From Paenibacillus_AA sp045062745 (GTDB lineage: Bacteria; Bacillota; Bacilli; Paenibacillales; NBRC-103111): a stretch of DNA of 64,000 bases. The stretch spans positions 7,655-71,654 of the forward strand of contig NZ_JBJGED010000036.1 in NCBI RefSeq assembly GCF_045062745.1. Reading direction: 5' to 3'. The notes under the pieces are model-generated. The model did not search any database. It worked only from the letters and a program-made list of their open reading frames with translations, and was not told where the DNA came from. Position numbers and translations under genes: made by a program. Within the stretch, counting starts at the first letter, position 1, and every line of letters starts with the position of its first letter. Shown piece after piece: positions 62,017 through 64,000 of the stretch.

Positions 62017-62240
62017 CAGGACCCTCCTTTACAACATCATGATCCTATTGTTCTACTACTAGGATATGCCTCAACAAAGGTGAAAGGTTCCTAATTTCCG
62101 CGAAAACATGGTATTTGCCTAATGACTAAAGTCATATTCAGGACGACGAGAGAAGCGAAATTAGAAAGGAGCCTTCGGGGGAAACTACCGAGCGACTCCT
62201 AATCGCTGGAGCAAAGCGGGGGGAGGAAGGTTAAGCAGCC

Positions 62241-63140
62241 TCAATCGGCCGCGTTCCATTGATTCGCATAAAGCTGAAGCAGCGACGGCAAGTAATCTTC
62301 TACGTGGCGGAAATCGAATCCCATCCCGGCTGCCCTAGAGGTATTAATCGTCCAGGAGTCGGGCAAGTTGTACGGGGACGGATCGATGGAATCCTCGACA
62401 CCGCCAAACCTTGCGGATTTTCCGGTAATCGCTTCAATGTGAGCTAATAGCTGAGTGTGAGTAAGGGTACCATAGGAGGCAGCATTAATTGGACCCGACC
62501 ACGTTGCTTCACCTACCCATTTCAAAAACGATGCCGCTTCTTCCGACGAAATAAAGCATAAGCTCGCGTCCGGATCTTCAACCCCAATAGGTGTGTCCGT
62601 GCTGATCTTATCGACGAAGAACCGAAGCCGGTTCGTGTAATCGTCTGGTCCGACTACAAAGGGGAACCTGACAGCGATCACTGGAATCGACGCTTCCTGA
62701 ATCAGATACGCTTCCGCTTCACGTTTCGCTTGCCGGTACCCTTCCAACCCTTTGTAGTCCGCTCGAGTACCCATCGTAAAGGGATACCGGTATGGATCGA
62801 AATCCTCTTCTTTCTTGTCCTCCCCATACTCGTATACCGCCATCGACGATGTCAGGACGTAGCGTTTCACTCGGCCCTTCAGCACGTCCCACACATCAGC
62901 CGCTTCCTTCGGAGCATAACAAGTCTGATCGAAGACGATGTCCCATTCCCTAGATTGCAGCGCTCGTTCCACGCTGTTACGGTCTTGCCGCTCCAACTGC
63001 ACGCGGGAAACCGAATCCCCGAACGAGTCCGCCGTTCGGCCTCGAGTAGCGAGAGTAACTTCGGCACCTGCTTCCACAAGCTTGGCGACTAACCGTTTTC
63101 CGAAAAACTGGGTTCCGCCCAGCACTAATATTTTGCTCAT
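62241..63140 (-). CDS. NAD-dependent epimerase/dehydratase-like SDR protein
   Basis: A 299-residue atypical extended SDR: KILVLGGTQFFGKRLVAKLV (Gly-rich nucleotide site), TLATRGRTADSFGD, VLTSSMAVYEYGE and YRQAKREAEAYL (Tyr/Lys region). It resembles the CSP41-like and YesF-type epimerase group whose reactions are mostly unknown. It lies in the GC-rich flank with no functional link to the island. The 62017-62240 spacer has an imperfect GGAG/CTCC hairpin near 62170-62202 and nothing else I recognise. Confidence 0.8.
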   Translation of the reverse strand: MSKILVLGGTQFFGKRLVAKLVEAGAEVTLATRGRTADSFGDSVSRVQLERQDRNSVERALQSREWDIVFDQTCYAPKEAADVWDVLKGRVKRYVLTSSMAVYEYGEDKKEEDFDPYRYPFTMGTRADYKGLEGYRQAKREAEAYLIQEASIPVIAVRFPFVVGPDDYTNRLRFFVDKISTDTPIGVEDPDASLCFISSEEAASFLKWVGEATWSGPINAASYGTLTHTQLLAHIEAITGKSARFGGVEDSIDPSPYNLPDSWTINTSRAAGMGFDFRHVEDYLPSLLQLYANQWNAAD

Positions 63141-63187
63141 GAGTGAGGTCCCTCTCCGGAAGTGATGTTGTTTCAGCTTTGTTGAAT

Positions 63188-64000
63188 TTAGTCCTTGAAC
63201 CGGTACAAAATCGAGTCCTGCACCGGGCGATAGCCGATGTCGCTATAAATTCGATTCGAGGTCGGGTTCGCTAAATCCGTGTACAAGCTGCAGAACCGAT
63301 ACCCTTGGTCAAGCAGCAGTTGGCTGAGCGACGCTACGCACGAGGAAGCATACCCTCGGTTCCGAAAAACCGGGGGAGTGTACACCAGGCTGATTACAAC
63401 TCCGTTACGTGTAGGACGAGATTTCTTCGCCATACTGACGTACTCTTTGTGCTGCCATAGGTACAGCGACCGGCTCTCAATATTCTCGTTAGCTTTCTTC
63501 TGAGCATCTTCGCGGGAACTGGGCTCGTCTATTGATGTCATGAAGGAGTATATCCAGTCAGCCACCAGATTCTTATGCTCCGGCCCGGCCATTACGAGCT
63601 TACCAGGCGCAGTCGCAATCTGATTCACCTGATCGAGGCGGTATATCCGTTGATTCATTTTTACATAGGCCGTATTGTTCTGCCGCTGTGCCCAGGCTAA
63701 AGCAAAAGCTCTTGTTATGCCTACTGGCCCGACAACTCCGGGAACAAGCTTTCCTGATGAATGCATAAACGAAACAAGGGTATGTACAGCGTTGTCGTCA
63801 TGAATTTCCTCTGTCTGGGCAAGAATCAGGTTGACCGGATTAAGCAGGACTAAGATCTCCGGTCTCCCGTCACTGGACTCTACGGTCGCCATAAAGGCAG
63901 GCGGGATTGGCTGTCCACGGAGTTCAAGCTCTCTCCACATGAAAAGGAGCCCGAGCATTAAGTTATTTTCCGCCTCATTACGCTCTAGCCATTTTTCAAC
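63188..64000 (-). CDS. GNAT family N-acetyltransferase (partial, N-terminus outside the window)
   Basis: The frame stays open to the window edge (WLERNEAENNLMLGLLFMWR follows the edge), so an ATG at 63958 is internal and the true start lies beyond 64000. About 270 residues are visible. The C-terminal GNAT domain has VVISLVYTPPVFRNRGYASS (acetyl-CoA loop) and YTDLANPTSNRIYSDIGYRP. The N-terminal half is of the poorly known type found in predicted Gram-positive GNAT proteins. Substrate unknown. Confidence 0.85.
   Translation of the reverse strand, partial: VEKWLERNEAENNLMLGLLFMWRELELRGQPIPPAFMATVESSDGRPEILVLLNPVNLILAQTEEIHDDNAVHTLVSFMHSSGKLVPGVVGPVGITRAFALAWAQRQNNTAYVKMNQRIYRLDQVNQIATAPGKLVMAGPEHKNLVADWIYSFMTSIDEPSSREDAQKKANENIESRSLYLWQHKEYVSMAKKSRPTRNGVVISLVYTPPVFRNRGYASSCVASLSQLLLDQGYRFCSLYTDLANPTSNRIYSDIGYRPVQDSILYRFKD

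Overview
The window looks like a chromosomal segment of a Paenibacillus-like, spore-forming, S-layer-bearing member of the Bacillota. The evidence is the gene order lipoprotein ydcC - alr - ndoAI - ndoA - tex (the order known from Bacillus), an S-layer protein with three SLH repeats, and a tyrosine-kinase/phosphatase capsule module of the low-GC Gram-positive type. The two ends (about 1-5.2 kb and 57-64 kb) are GC-rich. Most of the middle is visibly AT-rich, so I read it as a mosaic surface-polysaccharide island set into a housekeeping background.

Layout. (A) 1-5.2 kb, minus strand: tex (partial), NdoA/NdoAI toxin-antitoxin, alr with an array of duplicated 3' ends, and a YdcC-type lipoprotein with a long low-complexity insert. 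(B) 5.3-16.0 kb, minus strand: first exopolysaccharide operon (MBOAT acyltransferase, SGNH protein, WbaP-type initiating transferase, GT4/GT4/GT2 glycosyltransferases, polymerase, MurJ-like flippase, CDP-glycerol-transferase-like protein). (C) 16.1-20.5 kb, plus strand: Wzy-TPR ligase/polymerase, Wzz-like protein, UDP-sugar epimerase. (D) 20.5-23.3 kb, minus strand: manC, a GDP-fucose synthase carrying an internal deletion, gmd. (E) 23.6-33.2 kb, plus strand: a ten-gene nonulosonic (pseudaminic-type) acid operon with two extra methyltransferases and an ATP-grasp ligase, but no visible acetyltransferase. (F) 33.2-34.2 kb: decayed insertion sequences. (G) 34.2-36.4 kb, minus strand: colD and colC, which with manC and gmd make a GDP-L-colitose route. 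(H) 36.5-37.3 kb: an IS21 relic. (I) 37.4-39.5 kb: three poorly characterised exported or membrane proteins. (J) 39.6-61.0 kb, minus strand: second capsule-type cluster (methyltransferase, deacetylase-like protein, Wzx, Wzy, three GT4s, TviB/TviC for UDP-GalNAcA, ATP-grasp, aminotransferases, PglC-like initiating transferase, PglF-like dehydratase, BY-kinase, Wzz, S-layer protein, YwqE-type phosphatase). (K) 61.3-64 kb: DUF1906 glycoside-hydrolase-like protein, an SDR protein and a GNAT protein (partial).

Together the genes supply activated sugars (GDP-colitose, a CMP-nonulosonate, UDP-GalNAcA, 4-amino-6-deoxy sugars), two lipid-linked initiation enzymes, two flippases, three polymerase-type proteins and two chain-length regulators. 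This suggests at least two separately assembled surface glycans, one controlled by tyrosine phosphorylation. The most notable observations are the alr 3'-end repeat array with almost purely synonymous divergence, the ATP-grasp/methyltransferase-modified nonulosonate operon, the colitose pathway in a Gram-positive context, and the fucose-synthase deletion scar. No rRNA, tRNA or CRISPR array was seen.
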